Shown one piece after another: positions 42,589 through 51,642 of a stretch of DNA of 64,000 bases. Positions within the stretch are counted from its first letter, which is position 1. Every line of letters begins with the position of its first letter. Both the position numbers and the translations under genes were made by a program. The DNA is taken from positions 1 to 64,000 of the forward strand of contig DATAUV010000079.1 in the NCBI GenBank assembly GCA_036268075.1, written 5' to 3'. The DNA is from DATARH01 sp036268075 (GTDB taxonomy: Bacteria; Pseudomonadota; Alphaproteobacteria; ATCC43930; CGMCC-115725). The notes beneath the pieces are model-generated. The model was not told the origin of the DNA and ran no database searches. It saw nothing but the letters and a program-made list of their open reading frames with translations.

Positions 42589-43806
42589 TTAGAGCGGCAG
42601 GACGTTGCCCCCGAAGCTGATGATCGGCACCTCGGCGCCGGCGTCGACCGCGGGGGCGTGGGGTGGGCGGATGACGAGGCAGTCGGAGGCGGCGAGGGAG
42701 CGCATCATCGACGAATCCTGCGCCTCGAACGGGGTGACGGTCAGCGTGCCGTCGGAGGCGCGTTCCAGGCGGGAGCGGAGGTAGTCTTGGCGGCGGTCGT
42801 TTTGCCTCAGCGCGCGGCCGAGGCGGGCGGAGGCCGGCGGGTCGCTGCCGTCGGGAAGGCCGGAGAGACGCTGGATCGCCGGTTTCAGGAAGATCAGCGA
42901 GCAGACGAGGGTTGAGACCGGGTTGCCGGGGAGCCCGACCATCGGGACGTTGCGGTAATGCCCGAACATCAGCGGCTTGCCCGGCCGCATCGCGATCTCC
43001 CAGAAATCGATCGCCAGCCCGTCCTCGCTCAACACGCCGCGGACGAGGTCGTGCTCGCCGACCGAGACGCCGCCCGTGGTCACGAACAGATCGACGCCCC
43101 GTGCGGCGGCGGCGATGTGGCGGAGCGCGTCGGGGTCGTCGGGCGCGTTGCCGACCATCACCGGCTCGGCCCCGCTCGCGGTGACGAAGGCGGCCAGCGC
43201 CAACAGGTTCGAGCTGACGATCTGGTGCGGGCCGATCGGGTCGCCGGGCATGACGATCTCGTCGCCCGTCGAGAGGATGGCGACGCGCGGGCGGCGATAG
43301 ACGAACAGCCACGGCCGGTTCATCGCCGCGGCGAGGCCGATGTCGCGCGGCGTGAGGCGCCGGCCGGCCTTGAGCAGCACGTCGCCCTCGGAAAAGTCGA
43401 GCCCGGCGCGACGCACATAGGTGCCGAGCTTGGCGCCCTCGCGCACCTCGACCTTGTCGCCCTGCCGCTCGGTGTCCTCCTGGATCACGATCGTGTCGGC
43501 GCCCGACGGCAGCGGCGCGCCGGTGAAGATGCGCGCGGCCTCGCCCTGGCCGAGCTGGCCGCCGAACCCGGCTCCCGCCGGGATCTCGGCGACGATCTTG
43601 AGCGTCGCCGGCACCCGCTCGACATCGGCGGCGCGCACCGCGTAACCGTCCATCGCCGAGACCGCGAAGGGCGGCTGGGTGCGCCGCGCCGCGACATCCT
43701 CGGCGAGCACCCGGCCGACGCAATCGGCGATCGCGAGCTGCTCCGGCGGCACCGCGGCGAGCGGCGCCAGCAAGCGGGAGAGGGCATCATCGACGGAAAT
43801 CATCAC
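42589..43806 (-). CDS. moeA: Molybdopterin molybdotransferase MoeA
   Basis: This 405-residue MoeA inserts molybdate into adenylylated molybdopterin to finish molybdenum cofactor. Motifs are SAMDGYAVRAADV, IFTGAPLPSGADTIVIQED, LSTGDEIVMPGD, the MoCF-binding TTGGVSVGEHDLVRGVL and the active-site LMFGHYRNVPMVGLPGNPVS. It is the last gene of trpD-trpC/moaC-moeA; its start (43806, or ATG 43803) comes just after the moaC stop at 43808-43810, indicating coupling. Confidence 0.95.
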   Translation of the reverse strand: MMISVDDALSRLLAPLAAVPPEQLAIADCVGRVLAEDVAARRTQPPFAVSAMDGYAVRAADVERVPATLKIVAEIPAGAGFGGQLGQGEAARIFTGAPLPSGADTIVIQEDTERQGDKVEVREGAKLGTYVRRAGLDFSEGDVLLKAGRRLTPRDIGLAAAMNRPWLFVYRRPRVAILSTGDEIVMPGDPIGPHQIVSSNLLALAAFVTASGAEPVMVGNAPDDPDALRHIAAAARGVDLFVTTGGVSVGEHDLVRGVLSEDGLAIDFWEIAMRPGKPLMFGHYRNVPMVGLPGNPVSTLVCSLIFLKPAIQRLSGLPDGSDPPASARLGRALRQNDRRQDYLRSRLERASDGTLTVTPFEAQDSSMMRSLAASDCLVIRPPHAPAVDAGAEVPIISFGGNVLPL

Positions 43807-43807
43807 T

Positions 43808-45079
43808 TCAACGTCCCTTTTGGGCCTCGTAATCGCCGGACTTGCCGCCCGATTTTCGCAGCAAACGCAGATCGGCGACGACCATCCCTCGATCGACCGA
43901 TTTGCACATGTCGTAGACGGTCAGCGCCGCCACGCCCGCCGCGGTCAGCGCCTCCATCTCGACCCCGGTGCGGCCCTTGAGCCGACAGGTCGCGGTGATC
44001 TCGACCGCCGAAGCCCCCTCGTCGCAGGTGAGGTCGACCGTAACCGAGGTCAGCGCCAGCGGATGGCATAGCGGGATCAGGTCGGCGGTGCGCTTCGCCG
44101 CCATGATACCGGCGAGCCGCGCGACCTGCAGCACATCGCCCTTGGCGAATTCCCCGGCGCGGATGCGGGCCAGCGTTTCCGGCTTCATCATGACGCGCGC
44201 ACCGGCGACCGCGACCCGGTCGGTCTCCGCCTTGTCGGAAACGTCGACCATGCGAGCCCTTCCTTCGGAATCGACATGGGTCAGGTCGGGCAGGCGTAAG
44301 AGGCGCCGCGTCGCCGCCGTCACGTCCTTTTCCCGCATCAGCGACTCGCCGACGAGGAAGCAGCGCGCGTCGACCTGGGCGAGCCTGTCGAGGTCGTCCG
44401 GCGTATTCAGCCCGCTTTCGCCGACCACCAGCCGATCCTTGGGCACCAGCGGCGCCAGCGTCTCGGCGGTTTTCAGATCGACCTGCAAGGTCTTGAGGTT
44501 GCGGTTGTTGATGCCGATCAGACGGGCGTCGAGCCTCAGCGCCCGGTCGAGCTCGGCGCGGTCATGCACCTCCACCAGCACGTCCATCCCGAGCGCGGCG
44601 GCGTCGGCGGCGAGGGCATGCGCTTCGGTGTCGTCGAGGCAGGCCATGATCAGCAGGATGCAGTCGGCCCCGAGTACCCGGCTTTCGATGACCTGGTAGG
44701 GATCGACGATGAAATCTTTGCGCAGCACCGGCAGCTTCACCGCCGCGCGTGCGGAGACGAGGAAATCGTCGCTACCCTGGAAATAAGGTTCGTCGGTCAG
44801 CACCGACAGGCAGGTTGCCCCACCGGTCTCATAGGCGCGGGCGAGGGCGGGAGGATCGAAATCCGGGCGGATCAACCCTTTGCTCGGTGACGCCTTTTTG
44901 ATCTCCGCGATGAGGCCGTGCTGGCCTGCGGCGACCCGCCCGCCCAGCGCGCCGGCAAAGGGGCGGACCGGCGGCGCCATGCCGAGGCGCTTGCGCAGCA
45001 ACGTCTCGGGCATCTCGCGCTTGCGAGCGGCGATATGCTCGCGCTTGCGGCCGCAGATTTCGGTGAGGACGTCGGTCAC
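43808..45079 (-). CDS. trpC-moaC: Indole-3-glycerol phosphate synthase fused to cyclic pyranopterin monophosphate synthase (TrpC-MoaC)
   Basis: One uninterrupted 423-residue frame encodes two enzymes. Residues 1 to about 261 are TrpC (IAEIKKASPSKGLI, LRKDFIVDPYQV, INNRNLKTLQVDL, VVGESGLN), the barrel that closes the indole ring in tryptophan synthesis. Residues from about 264 on are MoaC (THVDSEGRARMVDVSDKAET, DLIPLCHPLALTSV, DMCKSVDRGM, KSGGKSGDY), the enzyme making cPMP for molybdenum cofactor. The linker is only about three residues (LPD). No stop codon lies between them, and the only internal ATG before the MoaC core would remove its first strand. The ATG at 45079 overlaps the trpD stop. 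Both domains look complete. Confidence 0.92.
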   Translation of the reverse strand: MTDVLTEICGRKREHIAARKREMPETLLRKRLGMAPPVRPFAGALGGRVAAGQHGLIAEIKKASPSKGLIRPDFDPPALARAYETGGATCLSVLTDEPYFQGSDDFLVSARAAVKLPVLRKDFIVDPYQVIESRVLGADCILLIMACLDDTEAHALAADAAALGMDVLVEVHDRAELDRALRLDARLIGINNRNLKTLQVDLKTAETLAPLVPKDRLVVGESGLNTPDDLDRLAQVDARCFLVGESLMREKDVTAATRRLLRLPDLTHVDSEGRARMVDVSDKAETDRVAVAGARVMMKPETLARIRAGEFAKGDVLQVARLAGIMAAKRTADLIPLCHPLALTSVTVDLTCDEGASAVEITATCRLKGRTGVEMEALTAAGVAALTVYDMCKSVDRGMVVADLRLLRKSGGKSGDYEAQKGR

Positions 45080-46095
45080 TTGTTGGTCTCCTCGACGAGC
45101 CGGTCGAGCACCCGCCGGGCCGCGCCGCTGTCGATCGACCCGGCCGCCATGCGCACCCCGTCCCTGAGCCCGTCGGCCTTGCCCGCGACGATCAGCGCGG
45201 CGGCGCCGTTCATCAGCACGATGTCGCGCAGCGGCCCCGCCGTGCCGCCGAGCACCTCGCGCATCGTCGCGGCATTGTGCGCCGGCTCGCCGCCCTTGAG
45301 GTCTTCGAGCCTCGCGCGCGGCAGCCCGCCATCCTCGGCAGCGACCTCAAAGCTCCTGACCGTGCCGTCCTTGAACTCGGCGACGGTCGTGACCGCGGCG
45401 GTGTTGATCTCGTCGAGCCCGGCGCCGTGGACGACCCAGGCGTGCTCGGCGCCGAGCCGCCCCAGCACCTCGGCCATCGGCACGACCCATTCCGGCGCGA
45501 ACACGCCGACGAGCTGACGCCGTGCCCCGGCCGGGTTCGACAGCGGGCCCAACAGGTTGAAGATCGTCCGCGTCGCCAGCTCGACCCGGGTCGGCGCGAC
45601 GTGGCGGGTCGCGCTGTGGTGGCGCGGCGCCATCAGAAACCCGATCCCGACCTCGTCGAGACAGCGCTGCACGGTCGCCATCTCGCAATCGATATTGACC
45701 CCGAGCGCGGTCAGCACATCGGCCGAGCCCGATTTCGACGACAGCGCGCGGTTGCCGTGCTTGGCGACCGGCACGCCGCATCCGGCCGCGACCAGCGCCG
45801 CGGCGGTCGAGACGTTGAATGTGCCCGACCCGTCGCCGCCGGTGCCGCAAGTATCGATCGTGCCCGGCGGCGCGGTGATCGCGACCGCCTTCGACCGCAT
45901 GATCCGCGCCGCGCCGGTGATCTCGTCGACGGTTTCGCCGCGCACCCTGAGCGCCATCAGAAACGCGCCCATCTGCGAGGCGGTCGCGTCGCCCGACATG
46001 ATGATGTTGAACGCCGCCTCGGCCTCGGCCTCGTTCAGCCGCTTGCCGGCGGCGACTTGGGCCAGGGTCGGGCGCAGATCGCCAGCCTCGCTCAT
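45076..46095 (-). CDS. trpD: Anthranilate phosphoribosyltransferase
   Basis: This 339-residue TrpD joins anthranilate to PRPP. The PRPP loop DTCGTGGDGSGTFNVSTAAA and KHGNRALSSKSGSADVLTAL are intact, with the anthranilate-site HHSATRHVAPTRVELATRTI. It is the first gene of the minus-strand trpD-trpC/moaC-moeA operon, overlapping the next gene by ATGA at 45076-45079. It is divergent from the trp leader and trpE(G); the shared upstream gap is mostly a nested palindrome. Confidence 0.97.
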   Translation of the reverse strand: MSEAGDLRPTLAQVAAGKRLNEAEAEAAFNIIMSGDATASQMGAFLMALRVRGETVDEITGAARIMRSKAVAITAPPGTIDTCGTGGDGSGTFNVSTAAALVAAGCGVPVAKHGNRALSSKSGSADVLTALGVNIDCEMATVQRCLDEVGIGFLMAPRHHSATRHVAPTRVELATRTIFNLLGPLSNPAGARRQLVGVFAPEWVVPMAEVLGRLGAEHAWVVHGAGLDEINTAAVTTVAEFKDGTVRSFEVAAEDGGLPRARLEDLKGGEPAHNAATMREVLGGTAGPLRDIVLMNGAAALIVAGKADGLRDGVRMAAGSIDSGAARRVLDRLVEETNK

Positions 46096-46179
46096 CCCTC
46101 GATGTGCTCCAATTCAAGCATGGGTTTCTTATAGCAAATATTTCCCGGCAGGTCGGTGGGTCCTTCCGCACCCACCCCC

Positions 46180-46350
46180 GTAGGATGGGCTGAGCCTTGG
46201 CGAAGCCCATCATTCTTACCGCCGAGCTCGCGGAGGAATACGCAGAGTCCGCGGTCGCGCCGAACCCACCGCGAGCTCCGCGTATTCCTCCGCGACCTCC
46301 GCGGTAACCTTGAGGATCGATGGGCTTCGCGGCGCTCAGCCCATCCTACG
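46180..46350. repeat. Nested palindromic repeat: family B arms enclosing family K
   Basis: GTAGGATGGGCTGAGCCTTG to AAGCCCATC (from 46180) and GATGGGCTTCGCGGCGCTCA to CCATCCTAC (to 46350) are family B arms. Between them, 46217-46308 is a separate palindrome: CGCGGAGGAATACGCAGAG against CTCCGCGTATTCCTCCGCG, with outer TACCGC/GCGGTA. It appears that one element entered the loop of the other. It fills most of the 307-base trpD-trpL gap (46096-46402), in which no gene is seen. Confidence 0.88.
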
Positions 46351-46402
46351 AGGCCCCACCACTCGATTGCCCACCCCCGACCAAACTGCTATAACCCCGC
46401 CC

Positions 46403-46447
46403 ATGATCGCACTTGCGCGTACCGCGAACTGGTGGTGGCCCGTCTAA
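46403..46447 (+). CDS. trpL: trp operon leader peptide
   Basis: A 14-residue open frame encodes MIALARTANWWWPV with three consecutive Trp codons (46430-46438), then TAA. It lies about 120 bases upstream of trpE(G) and overlaps one arm of a hairpin. Trp-rich leaders of this kind control trpE(G) by transcription attenuation in rhizobia and Azospirillum. Confidence 0.9.
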   Translation: MIALARTANWWWPV

Positions 46448-46507
46448 CCAGGCGGCGCCGGCGATTGTATTTTACCGAGGCCGCCCTGGACATCCGGGCG
46501 GCTTTTG
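46429..46507 (+). promoter_or_regulatory. trp attenuator (leader hairpins and rho-independent terminator)
   Basis: Region 1, CTGGT across the Trp codons (46429-46433), can pair with ACCAG (46447-46451). GGCGGC (46451-46456) can pair with GCCGCC (46480-46485) as the antiterminator. The terminator is GCCGCCC/GGGCGGC (46480-46486 with 46496-46502) followed by TTTT. Ribosome stalling at the Trp codons would free the antiterminator and allow trpE(G) transcription. Confidence 0.88.
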
Positions 46508-46565
46508 TCATGTCGACGCAACCCCCCGGACCGTAACAGGGCTTCCTCGCCGGAGGGGTTGAGCG

Positions 46566-48731
46566 ATGGACCACATAAGCTTCGAGACCAAGGGCGGCAT
46601 CCGAGTCGAGCGCGAGACCTGGACCGGCCCCTATCGGCGCGAGCACGACCAGCTCTCCGGCGCACTCGACACGCGGCGCGGCGTGCTGCTGTCGTCGAGT
46701 TTCGAGTTTCCCGGGCGGTACACCCGGCTCGACATGGGGTTTGTCGACCCGCCGCTGGTGCTGACCGCCCGTGGTAGGTCGATTACTGTCGAGGCCCTAA
46801 ATCAGCGCGGCGAGGTCCTGGCGCCGGCCTTTGCCCGCGCGATCGCCGGTGTCGAGGGCGCGACGATCCACTCCGCGACCGCGACCCGCATCGAGGCGGA
46901 GATCGCCGAGCCGATCGGCCGTTTCCCGGAGGAGCAGCGCAGCCGGCAACCCTCGGTCTTCTCCGCGTTGCGCGGGCTGATCGACCTGTTCGCCAGCCCC
47001 GCCGACCAGCATCTCGGCTTTTACGGCGCGTTCGGCTACGACCTCGTCTACCAGTTCGAGGCGATGGCGCTGAAGCAGGTGCGCGCCGACGACCAGCGCG
47101 ACCTCGTGCTCTACCTGCCCGACGAAATCCACGTCACCGACCACATGCGGCAGGTGTCTGAGGTGCATCGCTACGAGTTTACCGTCGGCGACCAGTCGAG
47201 CGTCGGCAGACCGCGGGCCAACGCCCCGGCGCCCTACGCGATGAGCGACCCGGCGGCGCCGCGGATCGAGGATTGCGACCACGGTCCGGGCGAATACGCC
47301 GCGCTCGTCCGCCGCGCCAAGGAGGCGTTTGCCCGGGGCGATCTCTTCGAGGTCGTGCTCGGCGAGATGTTCGCCGAGACCTGCGACGACACGCCGAGCT
47401 CGGTGTTCCGCCGGCTGCGCGAGACCAACCCGGCGCCGTACGGGGCGCTCATCAACCTTGGCGACGGCGAGTTCCTGGTCTCCGCCTCGCCCGAAATGTT
47501 CGTCCGCGTCGAGGGACGGCGGATCGAGACCTGCCCGATCTGCGGCACGATCGCCCGCGGCCGCGACGCGATCGAGGACAGCGAGCGCATCCGCGAGCTC
47601 CTCAACTCGGTCAAGGACGAGAGCGAGCTGACGATGTGCACCGATGTCGACCGCAACGACAAATCGCGCGTCTGCGTGCCCGGCTCGGTCAAGGTGATCG
47701 GGCGGCGGCAGATCGAGATGTATTCGCGCCTCATTCACACGGTGGACCACGTCGAGGGCATCCTCGCCGACGGGTTCGACGCGCTCGACGGGTTTCTCAG
47801 CCACGCCTGGGCCGTCACCGTGACCGGCGCGCCCAAATTGTGGGCAATGCGCTTTATCGAGCAGGAAGAACGCTCGGCCCGCCGCTGGTATGGCGGCGCC
47901 ATCGGGCGCCTCACGTTCGACGGCAACATGAACACCGGCCTCACGCTGCGCACCATCCGGATGAAGGACGGTGTCGCCGAAATCCGTGCCGGCGCGACGC
48001 TCTTGTTCGATAGCGACCCCGAGGCCGAGGAGGCGGAATGCCGGCTCAAGGCGTCCGCGCTGCTGGCGACGGTCCGGGGCGCGCGCCGCACCCAGGCTGC
48101 CGCGGCGACCGCGTCGGAGGCGGGGAGGGGCCGCAAGGTCCTGCTCGTCGACCACGAGGATTCGTTCGTCCACACGCTCGCCGGCTATATCCGCACGACC
48201 GGCGCCGAGGTCACGACGATGCGTCCCGACCTCGCCCGGGCCGAGTTGCGCGCCGGCACGCGGTACGATCTGGTCGTGATGTCGCCCGGCCCGGGCCGGC
48301 CGAAGGATTTCCGCGCCGCCGAGACGCTGGGGCTGCTCGTCGAGCGCGATGTCCCGGTATTCGGCGTGTGCCTGGGCTTGCAGGCGATGGTCGAGTATTT
48401 CGGCGGCAGCCTCGACGTGCTCGACGTGCCGATGCACGGCAAGCCGTCGCCAGTCCGCGTCGTCGGCAACTCGATCCTCAGCGGCCTCGAAGACGGCTTC
48501 ACGGTCGGCCGCTACCACTCGCTCTACGCCCGCCGCGCGACCTTGCCGGCGGCGCTCCGCGTGACGGCCCAGACCGACGATGGCGTCATCATGGCGATCG
48601 AGCACGAGACGCTGCCCATGGCCGCCGTCCAATTCCACCCCGAATCGGTGATGACCCTAGCCGGCGCCGTCGGAATCCCGATCATCAACGCCGTCTTCGC
48701 CGCGCTGTGCCCGGGGCGCAGTGGTCGATAG
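46566..48731 (+). CDS. trpE(G): Fused anthranilate synthase TrpE(G)
   Basis: This 721-residue bifunctional enzyme makes anthranilate from chorismate and glutamine. Residues about 1-510 are the TrpE component (LFEVVLGEMFAE, DVDRNDKSRVCVPGSV, HAWAVTVTGAPKLWAMRFIE). From about 523 on lies the glutamine amidotransferase (KVLLVDHEDSFVHTLAGYIR), with Cys 602 (FGVCLGLQAM), His 691 and Glu 693 (QFHPES). The ATG at 46566 comes after the attenuator and a GGAGGGG ribosome-binding site. Feedback and attenuation by tryptophan are expected. Confidence 0.96.
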   Translation: MDHISFETKGGIRVERETWTGPYRREHDQLSGALDTRRGVLLSSSFEFPGRYTRLDMGFVDPPLVLTARGRSITVEALNQRGEVLAPAFARAIAGVEGATIHSATATRIEAEIAEPIGRFPEEQRSRQPSVFSALRGLIDLFASPADQHLGFYGAFGYDLVYQFEAMALKQVRADDQRDLVLYLPDEIHVTDHMRQVSEVHRYEFTVGDQSSVGRPRANAPAPYAMSDPAAPRIEDCDHGPGEYAALVRRAKEAFARGDLFEVVLGEMFAETCDDTPSSVFRRLRETNPAPYGALINLGDGEFLVSASPEMFVRVEGRRIETCPICGTIARGRDAIEDSERIRELLNSVKDESELTMCTDVDRNDKSRVCVPGSVKVIGRRQIEMYSRLIHTVDHVEGILADGFDALDGFLSHAWAVTVTGAPKLWAMRFIEQEERSARRWYGGAIGRLTFDGNMNTGLTLRTIRMKDGVAEIRAGATLLFDSDPEAEEAECRLKASALLATVRGARRTQAAAATASEAGRGRKVLLVDHEDSFVHTLAGYIRTTGAEVTTMRPDLARAELRAGTRYDLVVMSPGPGRPKDFRAAETLGLLVERDVPVFGVCLGLQAMVEYFGGSLDVLDVPMHGKPSPVRVVGNSILSGLEDGFTVGRYHSLYARRATLPAALRVTAQTDDGVIMAIEHETLPMAAVQFHPESVMTLAGAVGIPIINAVFAALCPGRSGR

Positions 48732-48746
48732 CTAGGCGACAGCCAC

Positions 48747-48803
48747 CGCCCCGCGAGGGCGGGGAGAGGGAGGGGCTTGCGCGAAGCGTGGGAGGGTGAG
48801 GGG
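48747..48803. repeat. Partial family E repeat arm
   Basis: CGCCCCGCGAGGGCGGGGAG, then AGGGAGGGGCTTGCGCGAAG and GGGAGGGTGAGGGG, resemble one half of the element at 7893 with an internal CCCCGC/GCGGGG hairpin. It lies between convergent trpE(G) and ppiD and may aid termination. Confidence 0.6.
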
Positions 48804-48820
48804 CCGCTTGCGCCCGGCCC

Positions 48821-50710
48821 CTAAAACGCCTTGTCCAGCGCCTCGTGGTCGATCTTGACCGGGTAGCGGCTGCGCAGCGCGGCGGTGAATTCGGCGGCGA
48901 GGTCGAGGCGGATCCCTTGGGCGAGCTGGTTCGACAGCGGCGCGGCGGCGGGGTCGCTGGGGACGCCGGGGTCCTGGATATCCTGAAGCTGTGCGACATA
49001 GGCGCCGTTGTCGTCGTCGGCGCTGACCGTATCGCCCTTCTTGGCGGCGAAGAGCTTGGCGACGATGGCGGGCGGCACGCCGGTATCGCCCTGGGCCCGG
49101 CGCGACAGCGGCGGCGAGGTCGTCACCGCGAGCTTCTTGTCGGCGGCGGCGGCTTTGAGCGGCTTGTCGGGGGCGACGGCGGCGGCGAGGTCCTTGGCCT
49201 CCTTGGCGACCGCATCGTGCTTCTGTTCCTGCTGCCAGCCCGCAATCACCTGGTCCTTGACCTCGGCGAGGGGCTTGACCCGGGGGGCGATCACCTTGTC
49301 GGTGTGTATCGCGTAGATGGAGCCGTCCTCGGCGTCGATGACGCGGCTGGTGTCGCCCTGATCGGTCTGGAACAGCGTCTTCAGCGCGTCGGCGCCGCCG
49401 ACCGGCAGCTCGACCGCCTTCCCGTCGGGGGCGCGGCCGCCGACATCGGCAGCCTCGACCTTGGTCACCTTGAGCCCGAATTTCTGGGCGATATCGGTAA
49501 TGTTGGCGCCGCCGGCGAGGGCATCGTCGGCCTTGTTGCCGATCTTGTCGAGCTTGTCGAGCGCCTCTTCCTTGGCGAGCGCCGCGGTCAGCGCGGGCTT
49601 GGCCTGCTCGAAGCTCTGCGTCGTCGCCGGGACGATCTTGGTCACGCGCAGGATGTGCCAGCCGAGCGGCGACTGGATCGGCTTGCTCGTCTGGTTGACC
49701 TGCAGGTCGAAGGCCGGGCCGGCGAGCTCCTCCGGCATCTCCGACTGCTTCATCAGGCCGAGGTCGATCGTGTCCGGGTCTTGCTTCGCGATCGTCGTCG
49801 CGACCTCTTTCCAGTCCTTGCCGGCGGCGAGCGCGTCGTCGGCCTGCTTCGCGACATCCTCGCTCGGCGCCAGGATCTGCTCGACCTCGCGCTGCTCGGG
49901 CACGGCGAGGTCGTCCTTGCGCTGGTCGTATTCGGATTTGAGCTTGTCGTCCGGGATCTGGATCGTGGCGGCGAGGTCGGCGGCGCTGAGGCTCGCCATC
50001 GTAAAGGCACGGTATTCGGGGGCGCGGAAATTGTCCTGGTGCGCGTCGTAATACTTGGAGAGGTCCGCGTCGCTCGGCGCCGGCGGCGCGGCCGCCCCAG
50101 ACAGCGGCAGCGATACGATGTCGGCCACCCGCTTCTCGTTGGCGTAGCGATAGGCGGTGTTGACGACGTCCCGCGGGGGCACGACGCCCGACGTGATCGC
50201 GTGCAGGATGTCGGTGCGCGGAACTTCGTCCTGCATGCGGGCGACGAACTGTTCCTGGGTGAGGTGGTTCATCGACAGCACCTGCGCCAGGATGTTCGGG
50301 TCGAACTGGCCGTTGGTGTCGCGGAACGCGGGGTTGCCGGCGATCGCGCCGCGGATCACCTCGTCGGCGACGGCGAGCTTGAGCCGGGCGACCTCCTGGT
50401 CGAGCAGCGCACGGTCGACGAGCCCGTTGACCAGCGTGTCGAGAATGCCGAGCTGCTTGACCTGGTCGCGATCGATCGAGCTGCCGAGCTGCTGGCGCAG
50501 CCGCTCGAGCGCCGGCTCCAGCGCCTGCTGCACCTCGCCCACGTTGATGGTTTTGTCGCCGACCGTGGCGACCTCGGTCTCGGGCGATTTATTGTCCTGG
50601 AAATAGGGCGACCGCGTGTAGAGACCCCAGAAGCCGAAGGACAGGATCAGTAGGCCAAACAGGGTCTTGACGACGATCCCGCCCGCCTTGGTGCGGATTG
50701 CTTGCAGCAT
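48821..50710 (-). CDS. ppiD: SurA/PpiD-type peptidyl-prolyl isomerase
   Basis: This 629-residue membrane-anchored periplasmic chaperone has one N-terminal transmembrane helix (VVKTLFGLLILSFGFWGLY), a SurA-N-like helical domain (about residues 35-180) and a parvulin domain around 265-380 (EREVEQILAPSED-like strand, PLGWHILRVTKI). PpiD proteins sit at the Sec exit and help outer-membrane and secreted proteins fold. Divergent from tpiA, with 126 bases between; the ppiD-tpiA-trpE neighbourhood is familiar in alphaproteobacteria. Confidence 0.9.
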   Translation of the reverse strand: MLQAIRTKAGGIVVKTLFGLLILSFGFWGLYTRSPYFQDNKSPETEVATVGDKTINVGEVQQALEPALERLRQQLGSSIDRDQVKQLGILDTLVNGLVDRALLDQEVARLKLAVADEVIRGAIAGNPAFRDTNGQFDPNILAQVLSMNHLTQEQFVARMQDEVPRTDILHAITSGVVPPRDVVNTAYRYANEKRVADIVSLPLSGAAAPPAPSDADLSKYYDAHQDNFRAPEYRAFTMASLSAADLAATIQIPDDKLKSEYDQRKDDLAVPEQREVEQILAPSEDVAKQADDALAAGKDWKEVATTIAKQDPDTIDLGLMKQSEMPEELAGPAFDLQVNQTSKPIQSPLGWHILRVTKIVPATTQSFEQAKPALTAALAKEEALDKLDKIGNKADDALAGGANITDIAQKFGLKVTKVEAADVGGRAPDGKAVELPVGGADALKTLFQTDQGDTSRVIDAEDGSIYAIHTDKVIAPRVKPLAEVKDQVIAGWQQEQKHDAVAKEAKDLAAAVAPDKPLKAAAADKKLAVTTSPPLSRRAQGDTGVPPAIVAKLFAAKKGDTVSADDDNGAYVAQLQDIQDPGVPSDPAAAPLSNQLAQGIRLDLAAEFTAALRSRYPVKIDHEALDKAF

Positions 50711-50836
50711 GCGACGCTATGTTTTGGACACTGGTTGACCGGCTCCCATGCCGGTGTGATCGTGCGGGGATGATAGAGACGGGCCGGCGGGGCCGCAACC
50801 ATTCCCCCGCCGCCGCCCGGCAGGCGGAGAACGGGC

Positions 50837-51574
50837 ATGGCGCAGAAGCGGCATCTGGTTGCGGGCAATTGGAAGATGAACATGCTGCGCGGCGACGCTG
50901 TCGGGCTCGCCGGCGCGCTGGTTGCCCGGGCGAGGGGCGGCAGCCTCGGGTGCGACATTCTGGTGTGCCCGCCCGCGACCGCGCTGATCCCCGTCGCCGG
51001 AGCGATCGCCGGCAGTGGAATCGCGCTGGGCGGGCAGGATTGCGCGCCGGCCGAAAAGGGCGCTTTCACCGGCGACGTCAGCGCCGAGATGTTGCGCGAC
51101 GCCGGCTGCTCCCACGTCATCCTCGGCCACTCCGAGCGCCGCCACGGCCATGGCGAGACCGACGAGGAGGTGCGGGAAAAGGTGCTCGGCGCCTGGCGCG
51201 CGGGACTGACCGCGATCGTCTGCATCGGCGAGACCCGCAGCCAGCGCGAGGACGGGATGGCGCTTGCCGTCGTCGCGGCGCAGCTCGCTGGCTCGCTGCC
51301 GCCCGGCGCCTCGGCCGACAAGCTCGTCGTCGCCTATGAGCCCGTCTGGGCGATCGGCACCGGCCTCACCCCGACCCTCGCCGACATCGCCGAGGTTCAC
51401 GGCGCGATCCGCGCCTCCGTCCCCGCCGGCACGCGCATCCTCTATGGCGGCTCGGTCAACCCGGGCAACGCGAAGGACATCCTCGCCATCCCCGACGTCT
51501 CCGGCGGCCTCATCGGCGGCGCCAGCCTCAAGCCCGAGGATTTCTGGGCCATCGTCGCCGCCGCGACCCTGTAG
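50837..51574 (+). CDS. tpiA: Triosephosphate isomerase
   Basis: This 245-residue TIM-barrel enzyme interconverts dihydroxyacetone phosphate and glyceraldehyde 3-phosphate. Catalytic residues are Lys 13 (GNWKMN), His 98 (ILGHSERR) and Glu 168 (VAYEPVWAIGTG), with the phosphate loops LYGGSVNPGN and GLIGGASLKPEDF. secG, which often follows tpiA in alphaproteobacteria, is absent; a convergent penicillin-binding-protein gene follows instead. Confidence 0.97.
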   Translation: MAQKRHLVAGNWKMNMLRGDAVGLAGALVARARGGSLGCDILVCPPATALIPVAGAIAGSGIALGGQDCAPAEKGAFTGDVSAEMLRDAGCSHVILGHSERRHGHGETDEEVREKVLGAWRAGLTAIVCIGETRSQREDGMALAVVAAQLAGSLPPGASADKLVVAYEPVWAIGTGLTPTLADIAEVHGAIRASVPAGTRILYGGSVNPGNAKDILAIPDVSGGLIGGASLKPEDFWAIVAAATL

Positions 51575-51642
51575 GACGGGCTGAGGGAACCGAATTCATC
51601 CGTGTGGGCGGGCGTGCGGGCGGGGACGGCCGCGGTCCTGGG

